Position numbers and translations under genes: made by a program
Shown here: positions 1 to 12,380 of the stretch, piece after piece
Numbering within the stretch: position 1 is the stretch's first letter
Layout: the number at the start of each line of letters is the position of its first letter
Assembly: GCA_017354895.1 (NCBI GenBank)
Contig: CP071499.1
Location: forward strand, 3,596,001-3,660,000
Length of the DNA: 64,000 nucleotides
From: Podospora comata
Lineage: Eukaryota; Ascomycota; Sordariomycetes; Sordariales; Podosporaceae
Direction of reading: 5' to 3'
The notes under the pieces: model-generated
Told to the model about the DNA's origin: nothing
The model's database searches: none
Seen by the model: the letters and a program-made list of their open reading frames with translations, nothing else

Positions 1-1141
1 GAAACGCGTGTGATCAATCACCCTGGACCGCAACGGGCTCATGAATTTATGTTTGGCAGGGGGTTCTGGATAGAAATGGGCGAGGTGCAGATGAGCTCGA
101 AATTGAAACCAACTCTGCTAAGGAAGGCATCGGACAATCTGTCTTATCTATCACACACGATACTCGTGAGAGGTTGCTCTCCAAATGGAAGCTCTGAGTC
201 ACTGTGCGAGAACGTCTGCGCAGGGACTGACTTGGCTCGGCAAGGTCCCTGTCATTTTGCAGGGTCCAGCGGGTAGAAGAAGTAGAGACAACCACCAAGA
301 GACTCGGAGTGGTTATTCATCTTGCGCTCGATTCAAAGTATCGGATAAGTATCCCTCTACCAGCCCCGGAGTTCCAAGATTTCCTTGTTAGATCAGTTGC
401 GCCTTTGGCCAAGGAACACCACCCATCGCTTGACCAGGCCCTAACGGGGCATGCTGGTCCATCGATTCCTTAGCTCTCTCACTACAGGGGTGAGCTTTTC
501 CATTCCGCACTGTGTCGCTGTGTCGCCGTGTCGCTGTGCCGCTGGTGTCCGTCACTGCCTGACAGTTGGATGGGACCCAGTTGACGGCTGTCCAGTCCCC
601 CAATCATTCGCCGCATGGCACCGGGACGATCTGGGATTCTGGACAGACAGACCTGAGAGGGAGATCTGAGACTGTCATCCATGGCAGAAGCTGTCTGTCT
701 GTCTTGCTCAAGCCAGCCTTTCCTCGTCTTCACCTTATGCAACCGTCGCCTTCACCTACCTCGATTGCTTGGGCTGATGCCAATTGTAAACGTCGGGTTC
801 CTCGAGAGCGTGATTTCAGCAGACCAGCGGGTATACGAAGCTATTTGGACCCTCCAAGAATCCAATTGCATCCCGTCGGGATAGCATGCGATAGCCTGCT
901 TCACTGCCCTGTTCCCGTCCCTCCCCACCGCTCCGCTGCTGCCCGCCGCCGCCCGCCGCTGTCGCTGTCTCCTCCGTGTCTGTCCCCCCCACCCCTCCAA
1001 TCTTCAGCGTGCTTCTACTCTGTTCTTGCCTCTTGTTTCCCCCGACCACACCCACGCAATCTCGACGCTTCCGACTTGTCTCTGCCTTTTACGCTGTCGC
1101 CAGAGTCGCCTGGAGCCTGTAACCCATTCTCGGTCCCACGG
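1..1141. other. Upstream region and leader of the C2H2 regulator
   Basis: No convincing gene is seen. The right half (about 900-1060) is pyrimidine-rich, typical of fungal 5' leaders. The frame of the downstream regulator stays open back to about 566, and an in-frame ATG lies at 737, so a longer N-terminus is possible. That stretch reads as Pro/Ser/Arg-rich leader-like sequence, so I treat it as 5' UTR. Confidence 0.5.
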
Positions 1142-4100
1142 ATGATGACTGTGTCGAGTGACGCTGGCAGTAAGCTTGAGGGTGTCGCCGCCATGTCCAA
1201 TTCCCCTGCCTCTGCGTCGACCACTGCCGCTGGCGGCACTGCGCCCGTCGGTGATGAAGTTGGTATGTTTTTCCCCAATGGTGTCGTTCCAACCATCCGG
1301 TCTCGATTGAGTCCTGCAAAACTGACAAGTGCTCCCTTTGGTGGCGAGAAAAAAGCCTCAACAATCACGGTCAACACCAAGGTTCCCGCAGCCAGTTTCC
1401 CGACGCCCAAGACCGACAAGCCGCGCCCTCATGTTTGCGGCACCTGCCAGCGCTCGTTCGCTCGGCTGGAGCATCTCAAGCGCCACGAGCGCTCGCATAC
1501 CAAAGAAAAGCCGTTTGAGTGTCCCGAGTGCACGCGTTGCTTTGCTCGCCGCGATCTGCTGTTGCGACACCAGCAGAAGCTCCATCAGACCACGACTCCT
1601 TCCTCCCGTCCACGTAATCGTCGCGAGAGCGCCAGCGGGGCTGCCCCCGGTGCCAGCCGTGTCCGCAAAAACAGCATCGCAGGTCCGAGTGCTGCTGCCG
1701 CTGCCGCTGCTGCCGCCGCCAACAGCAATGCCGCGTCCATGAGACCGCGCGCCAACACTATCAGCCACATCGACAATGCTGCGATGCAGAACATGCTGGC
1801 AACGAACCTGCAGGTCCAAAGGGGAATCCAGCCTACGCACAGCCGTCACGCTAGCCTCGTTGGTCTGCCCATGAGCAACACCTTTGACACCTATGGCATG
1901 GCTGCCGCTCTGGCGCAGCGAGGGGCTCCTCATGGGCTTCCCAAGCTGGAGACTCACGGCATCAGCATGGACTTCACCGGTGGCCTGCGGACAGCGCCTC
2001 CTCTCCCATTCAATCCCGAATTCGAGTATGACAACCTGTTCTTTGGCCCTGCCACAAGCTCGACCATCAATCCAAATGCTCTGCACTACAGCGACTCGCC
2101 GCCGCCAATGTCCATGGACCCGTTATCCCCCTTCGCACACGGGCTTCCCGACATGACGGGTACCCAGCAGCTGGATGATGGGTTCGAGTGGTTGAACGGC
2201 TTTGAAAACCAAATGTCATTCAACAGCGGCCCCAATGAGAATGCTGTGGACGGCTCATCACCCTCAGCCATTAGCACCACCAGCCAGAGCGGCATTAGCG
2301 ATGTCATGGTGGACGGTTCCAACCACCAGTCCGTCTCGACTGTGGTTTGGCAGCCCTCTATCATGGGCCCACCGCAGATGGGCAACCCCTTCTCTCTCGA
2401 CATGGGCGGCTCGGTGTTCCCAGACCTTTTGAGTGGCGCCCCCCTCTCGCCGCAACCGCCACCAGCTGGTAAGGCCATCGGCGATGGCTACTTTTCGACA
2501 CCTCCTCCCTCTCTCAGCTCGCTGAGTCCATCGATTCTCTCAGGCTTGAATGGTCCAAACCTGAGTCAAACTCTTAATATGGGTGCCGGTCCGGAGACGC
2601 CGTCCTCGATGAATGGTAGTAATCATGGCACCTTACCCGTCTCGACAATCACTGATTCAACAAGAAATGCCATCCTAGGTGCCCTCTCGGCCTCCCAGGC
2701 GTCCGCCTTCGGCACGCGAAGATACTCCTTTGCGACGTCGAACTCGCCATTGACCGCGCAACCGCCGACGAACACCAGCAGCTCCGATCAGAACAGCAGC
2801 AGTAACCTCCCGAGCACGCGAGACCTTCAGCGATATGTCGGGGCCTATTTGCGCTACTTTCACCCCCACCTGCCGTTTGTCCACGTTCCGACTCTTTCGT
2901 TCGAGACCTCGCCGCAATCAGCTAACGGTCGAAACAGCGGCATTGGCGGGAGTGGGTGCTTGCTTCTTTCCATGGCGGCAATTGGTGCCTTGTTTGAGTT
3001 GGAGCATCAGGCGTCGATGGAGTTGTTTGGGTTGGCCAAGAAAATGATCCAGTTGTACCTCGACGAGCGGAGGAAAGCGAACGTAAGAAAGGCAGAGTCT
3101 ATCCGACGAACTCCCCTGTCGGACCAGAATTCACATCAGCAGGACCCTTCCGTCGAGACTCCCGTGTGGTTGGTACAGGCAATGCTTCTGAATGTCGTGT
3201 ATGGTCATAATTGCGGAGACAAGCGGTCCGGAGAGATAGCGACCACCCATGCCGCTGCGTTAGTAAGTCTTGCGCAAGGAGCCGAGCTCTTGCGGGCACC
3301 GCGACCCGAGCCTGCCAAAGATGTTGACATGATGGATGTGGATGCCGCTTGGAACGGAACCGCGAGGAAGGAAGCTGACGAACAGGTCGAGTGGCTGCGC
3401 TGGAAGGCGGCCGAGGAAAGAAAACGTACTCTCTATGCTGTCTTTATCCTTTCTAGTCTTCTGGTGTCGGCATACAATCACACTCCGGCTCTGACCAATT
3501 CCGAGATCTACCTCGACCTGCCCTGCGACGAGGAGTTCTTTGCTGCCGAGTCTGCCAGTGTCTTCCAGTCAAAAGGCGGCGCTCCCGCGGCAAACCGTAA
3601 TCGCATGACGTTTCATGAGGCACTGGGTGAGCTACTCCGCACAAACGAGAAGGAGCAGAAGAATCTGGCTCTCAAGAACGTTCACCAGCCGTTTGGCACA
3701 GCGGTTAATATCAACGACCTCCCCAAGAGCAACCTGAAACCTAGCAGCTTTGGCTGTCTGATCCTGATCAATGCTTTGCACAATTACATTTGGGAGACGC
3801 GCCAGCGACACCACAGCAAGGTGTGGACCAACGAGGAGACGGAAAAAATGCATCGGCACATCGAGCCAGCCCTCCGGGCCTGGCACGCGGCCTGGGCTAG
3901 TAACCCTCACCACAGCCCAGAGCGTCCCAACCCTTTTGGCCTGGGCCCTCTCTCCGCCGACGCCATCACCATGCTTGACCTAGCCTATGTGCGCCTCTTT
4001 GTAAACCTGTCACGGTCCAAGGAGAAGTTCTGGCAGCGGGACTGGGACGGCATGGCCGAGGAGCTGGCAAGAGGGTCGGAAATCATACAGCATGCTGAGC

Positions 4101-4915
4101 ATTCTCCGGCGTCCAACACCGATTCGGCCGCCACGGAGCAGTCAGATGCATCTGGAGTAAGCCCACACTTTGTCGACTCCCCACTAACGCAAACTTCATC
4201 TCCTGACTTTGCCGCGTCCAAGTTCTCGCAGGCTGGGACGGTCAACCCAGCTGCCGTGACACAATCCCACCAGCAGCAGCAGCAGCAGCCTTCGGGCACT
4301 CGATCCACAACGCGCAGGGAAAAGCATCTGCGGAAAGCAGCCTTCTTCGCCGCCGAGTCCCTCTCGGTTTCGGACAAGCTCGGCGTGACTTTTGCCAATC
4401 TGACCAGTCGCGAATTGCCGCTGCAATCGACTCTCTGTGTGTTTGACTGCGCCCAGGTCTTGGCAGAATGGGTGGCGACGTTGCAGGACCGGGTTGGGCG
4501 TTATCTTGGGATTCTGGGCCGAGACAGTGTTGATCTCACACAGGTACCTGCCATCATGCTTCTTGAAGAGGAGGATCTGAAACTGCTGGGCAAAATCGAC
4601 AGCATCATTCGTGGCGCCGAGACGAAGATGAATCAGGACATGGCTGGTGGCGATGCTGCGGTAACGGGCATGGATGGCAAGCCTCATCTCGGCGACAGTC
4701 CCGGCTACGCCGCGAATTTGCTCAGAGTCACTGCCTACATGTTCGACAAAGCCGCTGTATGGCCAGGTGTGTACAGAACCGTTCCTTTCGTTGCCAACCG
4801 TGAACCTCTGCTAACTAAACGGCCTGTAGTGACTCGCCTGATCACCGCCTGCCTAGAAACCCATGCTGGTCATATGCGAGTGCGCGCAGAGAAATCGGTC
4901 ATGGTCCACGAATGA
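1142..4915 (+). CDS. amdX: C2H2 zinc-finger transcription factor, AmdX/Adr1 type, with fungal_trans domain
   Basis: Predicted nuclear DNA-binding regulator of about 1236 residues. Two adjacent C2H2 fingers lie near residues 98-155; the first begins [19 protein letters not shown] and the second is [19 protein letters not shown], the arrangement of Adr1/AmdX proteins that control carbon or nitrogen use. An alanine run (about 1690-1722) and a Ser/Pro/Gln-rich middle follow. A fungal-specific regulatory domain (fungal_trans) begins near residue 562 ([20 protein letters not shown]) and runs to about 880. A poly-Gln run sits near 4270. A 63 bp intron is inferred at 4767-4829 (GTGTGT donor, GCTAAC branch, TGTAG acceptor); its length is a multiple of three, so the frame is open either way. 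The start was put at the first ATG of a paired Met after the pyrimidine-rich leader; an upstream ATG at 737 is an alternative. The symbol follows family resemblance, not tested function. Confidence 0.88.
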   Translation: MMTVSSDAGSKLEGVAAMSNSPASASTTAAGGTAPVGDEVGMFFPNGVVPTIRSRLSPAKLTSAPFGGEKKASTITVNTKVPAASFPTPKTDKPRPHVCGTCQRSFARLEHLKRHERSHTKEKPFECPECTRCFARRDLLLRHQQKLHQTTTPSSRPRNRRESASGAAPGASRVRKNSIAGPSAAAAAAAAAANSNAASMRPRANTISHIDNAAMQNMLATNLQVQRGIQPTHSRHASLVGLPMSNTFDTYGMAAALAQRGAPHGLPKLETHGISMDFTGGLRTAPPLPFNPEFEYDNLFFGPATSSTINPNALHYSDSPPPMSMDPLSPFAHGLPDMTGTQQLDDGFEWLNGFENQMSFNSGPNENAVDGSSPSAISTTSQSGISDVMVDGSNHQSVSTVVWQPSIMGPPQMGNPFSLDMGGSVFPDLLSGAPLSPQPPPAGKAIGDGYFSTPPPSLSSLSPSILSGLNGPNLSQTLNMGAGPETPSSMNGSNHGTLPVSTITDSTRNAILGALSASQASAFGTRRYSFATSNSPLTAQPPTNTSSSDQNSSSNLPSTRDLQRYVGAYLRYFHPHLPFVHVPTLSFETSPQSANGRNSGIGGSGCLLLSMAAIGALFELEHQASMELFGLAKKMIQLYLDERRKANVRKAESIRRTPLSDQNSHQQDPSVETPVWLVQAMLLNVVYGHNCGDKRSGEIATTHAAALVSLAQGAELLRAPRPEPAKDVDMMDVDAAWNGTARKEADEQVEWLRWKAAEERKRTLYAVFILSSLLVSAYNHTPALTNSEIYLDLPCDEEFFAAESASVFQSKGGAPAANRNRMTFHEALGELLRTNEKEQKNLALKNVHQPFGTAVNINDLPKSNLKPSSFGCLILINALHNYIWETRQRHHSKVWTNEETEKMHRHIEPALRAWHAAWASNPHHSPERPNPFGLGPLSADAITMLDLAYVRLFVNLSRSKEKFWQRDWDGMAEELARGSEIIQHAEHSPASNTDSAATEQSDASGVSPHFVDSPLTQTSSPDFAASKFSQAGTVNPAAVTQSHQQQQQQPSGTRSTTRREKHLRKAAFFAAESLSVSDKLGVTFANLTSRELPLQSTLCVFDCAQVLAEWVATLQDRVGRYLGILGRDSVDLTQVPAIMLLEEEDLKLLGKIDSIIRGAETKMNQDMAGGDAAVTGMDGKPHLGDSPGYAANLLRVTAYMFDKAAVWPGVYRTVPFVANREPLLTKRPVVTRLITACLETHAGHMRVRAEKSVMVHE
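4767..4829 (+). other. Intron near the 3' end of the C2H2 regulator gene
   Basis: GTGTGT donor after CCAG, GCTAAC branch site and CTGTAG acceptor. The 63 bp length keeps the frame, so retention would add 21 residues without a stop. Confidence 0.65.
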
Positions 4916-6990
4916 ACTTTTGGTTGCAGCCTTGCCGACTGGCATGAGATTGACTGCAGGGCTCGGGTGCTGTAGCCCCACGTTTGCGTTATGTTACGAC
5001 CACCATTTCTGTACGACATTGATACCCTTTTATGTTCTGTCGGCTTTCTTAGCTTCATTCATGTTGTCTGTACACTTACACTTTGCCGCTCCATCATGAC
5101 ATCCTCGACTTCAATAGTCTTACTAGGCGGATGGATCCAGAAGGGAGATGAGGGGGATAGCATGATCTTTTGCGGTATACGGTGCCTGATGGCCGAGGTG
5201 TGCTGGTTGGCAGGCTTCACTTTTGCGGAACTAGCTCTCTCCTAACACTCCCACACGAGCACAGTCCCAAAAGCCATGCGCGGCTCGGCCTTTTTGCTAG
5301 GACAACGCGGGTTTTCTTTCAAGGCATGGTATGGGGAGGAAAGGGAGAGGGGGGCGGGGCGTATCTCGTTTACTTTATTTCCCCCAACACATATGATGCT
5401 GTATGGAGATCCAAGGGGCAAAGATTCACAATCATCTTGTCTGGACATGACGACGCGTTATGAAGATGAAACAACATTACTTACGAATTTGATGGGATGG
5501 GGGCGCTTGGGAAAAGGTTTAGGGAAAGGTTTTGGAGGGGGAAATCGGTTCAACTCTGGGAGCTTGTATTATTTAAACAAGGACACTCGCCGGTTTGACT
5601 GTGGCTGGCCAAGAAGGAAGCCGAGCAGGCCCAGGAAGAAATGGTCCTAGTGGTTTTCCCTCGAAATAAGGGATTTGTGTCGGGTACAGTAAAATAGTAA
5701 AAGCAGAGAGGGGAGAGACAAAATCAGAGAGCAATAAATGTGTGCCTGAATATTATCTTGGCGAATCTGAGACCCTTCATGCATAACGGAAAACGGCTGG
5801 TAGGGGTTCACTCTTAGTGTGAATAGTTCAGACGGTTAGTACCCATCACTCGCAGACAGGTGAAGCCGATTGGTGGTCGGTTGGAGAAGAGACTCGAGTC
5901 GGGAGAAGGGATGATGTGTACAACAACGGTCTTGCTGTACCGTTGTAGACAAGTTCTCAAAAAGCGTGGCTCCTTGTTGGCGTTGGGTTTGCTGTCTGCT
6001 GGGATTCCGCCTCGGCGCCCCCTTTCTTAATTTTTTTTGTTGGCAAGTGTGGGGTGGACATATGAGCTGGTGTTGGGGAAATCGGGAAACCCCTCTTCGT
6101 CGAGCCAGTCGGAGTGAAGCGATTGCAGCAGCCCAACCTGGTTGAAACTGCCAATTGGGATTTCGATGTTCATGGTGCAGATCCACTTGGAGGCCAGATG
6201 GTTTGAAGATCCAGGGTCTCCGGGGGAAGTTGGATCTGGCATTCTGGATGCCAGAGAACATGGCATTTTGCTTTGTCTCCAAAAGGGACTGTCTGCTGTG
6301 AAACACCAACGTCTGCCAGCCGCGTTCTTTTGTGTTGCATGTTGCATGTGTGCCGCCGGGGTGCCTCGTCACTTGCCAACAACCTGCGTGTCAGTCAGTC
6401 AATGCCCAGTGACCGCCTTTTTGCTCTTGAACTCTATTTTTTTATACTGGGCCCTTATCGAGATGGGTCCAATCAGCGGCGTCAATTGCAACGGCAAAAT
6501 GGGTTTGGTTTGCAATCTTAATCGCGTCCTGGCACCGTAGCACACGCATATCGCCCGCACCAGCTCCAGCCAAGGGGACCCGTTCTTTTGAGGCTAGATT
6601 CGTTTTCTGTTGGCCTGGGCCTGAGCTGGGGATCAGACAAAAGAGGACACACGTGGGGCTCGCCAGCTAGAGGGGCAGGGGAGACATGGATGGCACCCGT
6701 TGACAGACACGCAGCCAGATGCAGGGTCCCTGTCAGTTTCGAGCGAGAGCAAAAAAAATAAAAATTGGGAGAAAAACGGACAGTCGCTGGCTGGTGGTCC
6801 CTTGGTGGTCCCCTGTTGCGGGTTTCGCTCGAGCGGGCGGTGGAAGAAGTTTAATTCCTCCTCCTCTCCCTCTTTTTCTCGCCCGCTTTCCCCCCTTCCC
6901 TCCCCTTCTCTTTCCTTTCTCATCTCCCCCATCGCCTCTCCGTCTCTGTGGATTTGGCTCCCTCCCCCAGATCCATACAATCAGCCCAAG
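4916..6990. other. Long intergenic region, 3' UTR plus desaturase promoter and leader
   Basis: About 2 kb with no ORF I can support. The left part should hold the 3' UTR of the regulator. The right end (about 6850-6960) is a dense CT tract just before the desaturase ATG, as in strongly expressed fungal genes. The desaturase frame is open from 6700 without an ATG, so an upstream start would have to be near-cognate. Confidence 0.4.
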
Positions 6991-8256
6991 ATGGCAACCG
7001 CTATCACCACCACCGAGACCAGGAGTCGCAAGGCCAACGGCGGAGCCAATGGCGTGCTCAAGACCAAGGTGGTCGAGTATCCCGACATTCAGACCATCCG
7101 CGATGCCATCCCCGCCCACTGCTTCGAGCCAACCATCCTCCACTCGATGGCTTATGTCTTCCGCGACCTCATCATGGCCGGCGCCCTTGGCTGGGCTGCC
7201 TTCACCTACATCCCCCAGATCAACGACAGCATCGTCCGCGGTCTTGCCTGGGCCCTCTATGGCTACCTCCAGGGCCTCGTCCTGACGGGCGTCTGGATCT
7301 TGGCTCACGAGGCCGGCCACGGCGCCTTCTCCAAGCACCAAAACTTCAACGACGTCGTTGGCTGGGTCCTCCACTCGGCTCTCATGGTGCCCTACTTCTC
7401 CTGGAAGTTCTCTCACCACCGCCATCACCGCTTCACCGGTCACATGGAGAAGGACATGGCCTTCGTCCCCGCCACCAAGGAGGACCGCCAGAAGCGCCGC
7501 CTTGCCGACCTCTACCTCGACCGCGAGCTCTTCGAGGACGTCCCCCTTGTCCAGCTCGTCAAGCTCATTTTCCACCAGCTCGCCGGCTGGCAGGTGTACC
7601 TCTTGTTCAACGCCACCGCCGGTCCCGCCAGCAAGCAGCGCGAGGGCGGCTGGCTCCGCGTCAGCCACTTTGAGCCCACCAGCGCCGTCTTCCGCCCCAG
7701 CGAGGCCGTCTACATCTTCATCACCGACGTCGGTCTCGCCATTGTCGGCTACTGCCTCTACCTCGCCTCGACCATGGTCGGCTGGAAGATGGTGTTCCTG
7801 ATGTACGGCCAGGCCTACTTCTGGGTCCACCACTGGTTGGTCGCCATCACCTACCTCCACCACACCCACCCCGACGTTCCCCACTTCGACGCCGAGAACT
7901 GGACCTTCGTCAAGGGTGCCCTCGCCACCGTCGACCGCGACTTTGGCTTCGTCGGCCGTCACCTCTTCCACGGCATCATCGACACCCACGTCGTTCACCA
8001 TCTATTCCCGTAAGTTTGCTCCTTTGTCAACCCTGCTGTCTCTTCGGCACTCCTGGCTAACAATCTCTTGTCCAGCCGCATCCCCTTCTACAAGGCCGAG
8101 GAGGCCACCGAGGCCATCAAGCCCGTGGTCGGCGACCTTTACCACCAGGAGAAGGGCTCGTTCCTCGGCTCGCTCTGGAAGACCTTCACCACCTGCAAGT
8201 ACGTCGAGGCCGATCCCACCGTGCCGGGCACTCTCAAGTGGGCCGAGAGCAAGTAA
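6991..8256 (+). CDS. Membrane fatty acid desaturase, omega-3 (delta-15) / delta-12 type
   Basis: Integral ER-membrane desaturase that should insert a double bond into linoleate and/or oleate acyl lipids. The spliced protein is 399 residues, the normal length for the fungal omega-3 clade. Three histidine boxes are visible: HEAGH at residues 106-110, HHRHH at 142-146 and HVVHH at 333-337. The block PYFSWKFSHHRHHRFTGHM and the tail KIPFYKA-like RIPFYKAEEATEAIKPV fit fungal omega-3/bifunctional enzymes better than the longer delta-12 enzymes. One intron, 8010-8075 (66 bp, GTAAGT donor, GGCTAAC branch, TCCAG acceptor), splits the Pro codon just after the last His box. Codons are strongly GC-ending, suggesting high expression. 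The first box has Ala where family members I know usually have Cys (HECGH). Substrate order cannot be read from sequence. Confidence 0.9.
8010..8075 (+). other. Intron of the desaturase gene
   Basis: GTAAGT donor, GGCTAAC branch and TCCAG acceptor. Removal joins HHLFP to RIPFYKAEE in frame. Confidence 0.9.
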
Positions 8257-8726
8257 AGAGCATCTCTTTACGCTCTTGATATCATTATTTCTGCTCTTCC
8301 TTGGAAAGGGGCCAAGTCCCCAGGGAATGAGAATGATTGGGGATTCATGATGGGAGGCTGGTTTGTATATACCCCAACGGCAACACAGCGACGGAAGGAG
8401 TTCATCCCATTGACGACGAAGACGAGAAATATACAAAACAAACAAAATTAGAGCGGGTAGAGAGATAGACGATAGACTCGAAAAAAAAAAAACAGCTACA
8501 AGGGGCTAGAAGCAGTTAGACAGTCGAGCGAGCATTGCATGCTGAGCGAGCGGGATAATATAATTGTCATTGGAACCACAACACTCATTTGTCAGGGTAA
8601 GCTGACTTGTTCATGTTGAGAAATTACCCCGCAGATAAGCATGTTACACAGCCAGCATTGATCGGACTTTGGTATAATTAAGGGAATATATACAATTTCA
8701 TTCTCACAATACATCTAAACCTCCTT
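8257..8726. other. Convergent 3' intergenic region
   Basis: The 3' UTRs of the desaturase (+) and the transporter (-) face each other here. A run of A lies near 8481-8491. No gene is seen. Confidence 0.5.
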
Positions 8727-11700
8727 CTATCCTTTTCTTCGTCTCAACCCTTCACTTGCAGTCTCATTCCCCGAGTTGGCACCCAAGGTTGACTCGCTCC
8801 CCTCGTACCGAAAACTGAAGTCGACCACACCAACCAACCCACTCACCGCCTTGACCAGCCCCTCCAGGTCGTCACATACCAGTGTGGTGCATACCTGCAG
8901 CACGGCAAACTCTGCGTATCCCGGCTGTTCCATGTTTCTCGGATCCAGTAGATTCACCTCAACCGGCCTTCTCTTCCTTGGACGGCCGCCATCGCGGTGT
9001 TCAGGGATGTGATCAAGTTTGTGGCTCGAACGAGTGGTGCGCTTCCGCAGCAACCTGTCCTCGTCGCGGTCATCTCTCCCTGTTCGGGAGTCGACTAGTC
9101 TAACGGGGGCGCCGTCCGACTCATTGTCTTCATCATCTTCTTCGCCCGGTCCTTCCTCGGAGCCATTGTCCTCGTCGTCGTTGGCATGTTTGGGGTAAGA
9201 CTTGGATGACGACAGCGTCATCAGCCGTCTCGTCATCTCGTACGGCCTTGGCAAGGGCAAGAAAGGGGGTAGCCTCTGGCCTGACAATAGAGAGTTCGAC
9301 AGTAGCGTCAATGTGGACAGAATTGAGTGATGTGTTGGTCTCAGAGTGCGCAGAACCTTGGCGAGAGCGTTGAGCCATTCGCGGCTGCGGATATGGGTTT
9401 CATCGCCATCCTCCCCGTAGTGTTCTTTCGAGGTGGCGTGATAGACACGCGTAGGGTGCATGAGCGTGTAGCTTATAAGGGTGAGGTAAGCCATAATTCT
9501 TGTGCTTCCCGCAATGATGTCGTCGTAGGCTTCCCGGGGAAACCTCCCCCCTATCGTAGGCTCCCATCGCTGCCACTCGGAATGCTGCACCATGGAGGGG
9601 ACCAGCATCATGACCTTGCCAAAGATTTTACGGCTAATCTTGTGAAGCTGATGAGCTGGCGTCCCGGGAATATCAACATCTCCAGCCGTGTCGTCCAGAT
9701 TGGACCGAAGCGTGCTGCTGATAACACCGAAGTAGTTGGCTACCAGGTAGAGAGTTGCTGACAGATCTCTTCGGAGCCAGGTGCGATCTGTCAATGGGGA
9801 TGGAAATATCGTCCAGAAAAAGGCAACGAGACTGCCACCTGCCACGCAAGCTAGACGATACGGAGCGAGCAAGTATGTTGGATACCAGGGCTGCCCTGTT
9901 CGTTCGGCAATCTCCTTTCCAAGTCGGATAGTCTGAAGCTCATACCCGATAATGAGTACTTGGGTGACGATGGTGATCATGATGGCCGGAATGAAACGAG
10001 GGTATTTGAGGAAGAAGTAGTAGCTGATGAAGATGAAGAACCACATGATCACAATGGCGCCGGCGGGCCGTTCATCGACGATATACCATATGATCAGGGA
10101 CAACACCATAGCTATGACTGTGCCTCCAACTCGGCAAAGGAAGCCAAAAAAGGACTGGCCCGATGCTGTTGATGTTAGTCAGTTCAAACTCGACATGGCT
10201 GGCCGAAGGGATAGCTTACTCATTGTCATGCCAAGGGCGATTATGATCATGGCCCAAACCAGTCTTTGTTCCATAAAAAAGCGCTGGGTTTCTTCGAGAA
10301 AAGCCACAATCCCAACCGTCATGGTAGCACAAGCTACTCGAAACCCAAACATGGACTCTTCGGATCCTAAAAAAGCAGAAATCTTGCGTAGCCCATTGCC
10401 AAAGTGCTGCCAAGCTGTTTCTGGTGGCAGGTGCTCCGGATCCTTCTTTCGGTTGTAGCCATCTCCAAAGTATACGATGGTGTTTCTGGTCTCTGTGAGA
10501 TCTGGCGACTCTTCCCCTGACGAGTCTTCGTTGTTGAATACCGAGAGGAGTAATTTCTTTAGCCGTTTATTCGAGGGTATAATGACCCTATTTCTAGACA
10601 TAATCCCATCGGCCACCTTCTTGTCAGCAAACGCGACAAGTGCTTGAACGGCCTCGCCTGAAGCGTGCATCAAATTCTCCATATAAAGAACAATGTAGAG
10701 CTGGGACTGATCTCGCTCTCGCTGCTCCGTCAAGTGTTCTTCTCCATACCCGTCTTCATTGTCCTCAAGGCGAAAGCCGCGCTCTCTAACCCAAGTTCTT
10801 AGCAGTTCTCCTTTTTTGGAGTAGAAAGCGGCAACCTTTTCATCCATGACTTTGGCAAGTCTGGGGTCGCCGGGCCGAACCTGTTCGCCTTGGGCCTCAA
10901 CATCTCGTGTCCGTTTTGGCCGTGGTAACAATCCTAAGCAGAGCCCAGCATGTTCCAGACCTTGATCGATAGCTCCAGACAAAATCTCGAACGGCTCATG
11001 TATTTGTTTCATGACCTCGTTCCAAACCCTCTTTTCTTTTTCTTTGGCGGCAATCTCGTCATCAGACAGCTCGTCTTCATTGCGAAGACGGTTCCACCCA
11101 CGGTGTTCCGACACTCTCTTAAAGATGTCGATGATGGTCATCATCCCAAGCCTGTCCGTTCCGGTCAGCTTCCGAGAGGCGTGTGAGAAATTAAAGCGTA
11201 GAGGTACTTACACCGGAATGTACACATTCCGAAACAACGAAAACAACTGCCCAATATCATCCCCGTTCAGTTTTCCCCAGGCAAAATCTCTCTTGGCAAA
11301 CGGTATATCAGCATGCAGCTTCCCCGCCAGCTGCCTCATCTTATCACCAGTCTCTTTCAGCTGTTTTGCAGCCCTCTCTTCCTTGGTCAATCTCCTCCCA
11401 TTCTCTTCTCTTGAACCCGTTGCATGGCTTGCGACAGCAAACATGTCCTCTTTCTCCAGTGACACCAGATACTCTCTCTGTAATTTTACTGTCCTCCTCA
11501 ACAACCCAATCGCGCCCTCAAACTCTTTGAACACCACCAACCGACTACTCATGGGAAAAACAAAGAGATTGACGGCAAAAGCCAATGCTAGTGCCACGAG
11601 CATGGCCGTCAACAACTCCCTGACAAGCTTCTGTGCCCCGGTAGTTGTTGTCATGAAAGGTCCGTAGGTGGCCGCGACATTGACAAAGATGCTGAAGATG

Positions 11701-12380
11701 ATGACGGGCAAGTTGAAGGCCGGCAGCTTGGCCCTCACTACATTCCCCAGCCAAATGCCAAAGAACAGCCAGACGGCGCAGACAGCCGACTGGCTAGAGT
11801 TATATGGTACCATGGTCAAAGCCTGCCCACCCCCTGTTCCTGACGCTGGACGCGGAGCAGAAGACCTGGTGTTTTCTCGGGCCTTGACGGCCGACCAGAG
11901 TGCCAGCATGGAGATGGCGGCCCCGAGGCAGACGGAAAAGAGGTTCAGGATCATATTCATGAGAAACTTTCCCCTCGGGAGAATGGCCAGGGCGAGAACG
12001 CTGACGATGGGGACGAGGTAGCCGAGAGTGGTGAAATAGGCGGTTATGGGGGCGGCTTGGTACATGGCAATGGCGATTGTTGGAGGTAGTGACCCTTTGA
12101 ACATGATGATCAAGGTACCGGCATCGAGTCCTAACCTGTTCGTCAGCCTGCCCACCAAGCTTGGTTTTTTGTCTTGTGGCCCATCGTCGTCTGGCACAGC
12201 AGCAGTGTTGTGGTCGACATTGGCACCGGGTGCATTTTCATTTCTCGATTTCGGTACCGGTGGTGTATATGAAGTCGCTTCTGGATATGTATGTGTTGGA
12301 CCGTCGAAAGGGCTTTCTGCGTCGATTATCTTCCCCCCCTCCTCCTCGCAGGTTTGTCGTTGTGTTTCATTACTGTCCAT
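8727..12380 (-). CDS. Multi-pass membrane transporter, ArAE_2/FUSC (Bre4-like) family
   Basis: Predicted membrane protein of 1179 residues resembling fungal aromatic-acid-exporter-like proteins and yeast Bre4 (brefeldin A sensitivity), placed in ER or plasma membrane by family. The order is an acidic N-terminus, a first TM bundle (about residues 80-260, ending near LVVFKEFEGAIG), a cytosolic helical region, a second FUSC-like TM bundle spanning exons 2-3 (GQSFFGFLCRVGGTVIAMVL and following), and a C-terminal cytosolic domain with an acidic low-complexity stretch. Introns are 11152-11211 (60 bp) and 10166-10219 (54 bp); removing both gives a frame divisible by three and joins YIPV to LGMMTIIDIFKR. 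The ATG at 12380 is the first Met; the frame extends upstream only to a TTG. The substrate is unknown. Confidence 0.87.

Noticed and set aside
1263-1329. Possible intron early in the C2H2 regulator (GTATGT)
   Set aside because: 67 bp is not a multiple of three and would break the frame leading to the zinc fingers; branch-like CTGAC is too close to the AG.
5836-6372. 178-codon minus-strand ORF
   Set aside because: His/Arg/Gln-rich with no repeat, domain or splice context; likely chance in a long intergenic region.
6733-8001. 422-codon ORF on the minus strand opposite the desaturase
   Set aside because: It mirrors the codon bias of the desaturase (Val/Gly/Asp-rich composition) and has no domain; antisense shadow.
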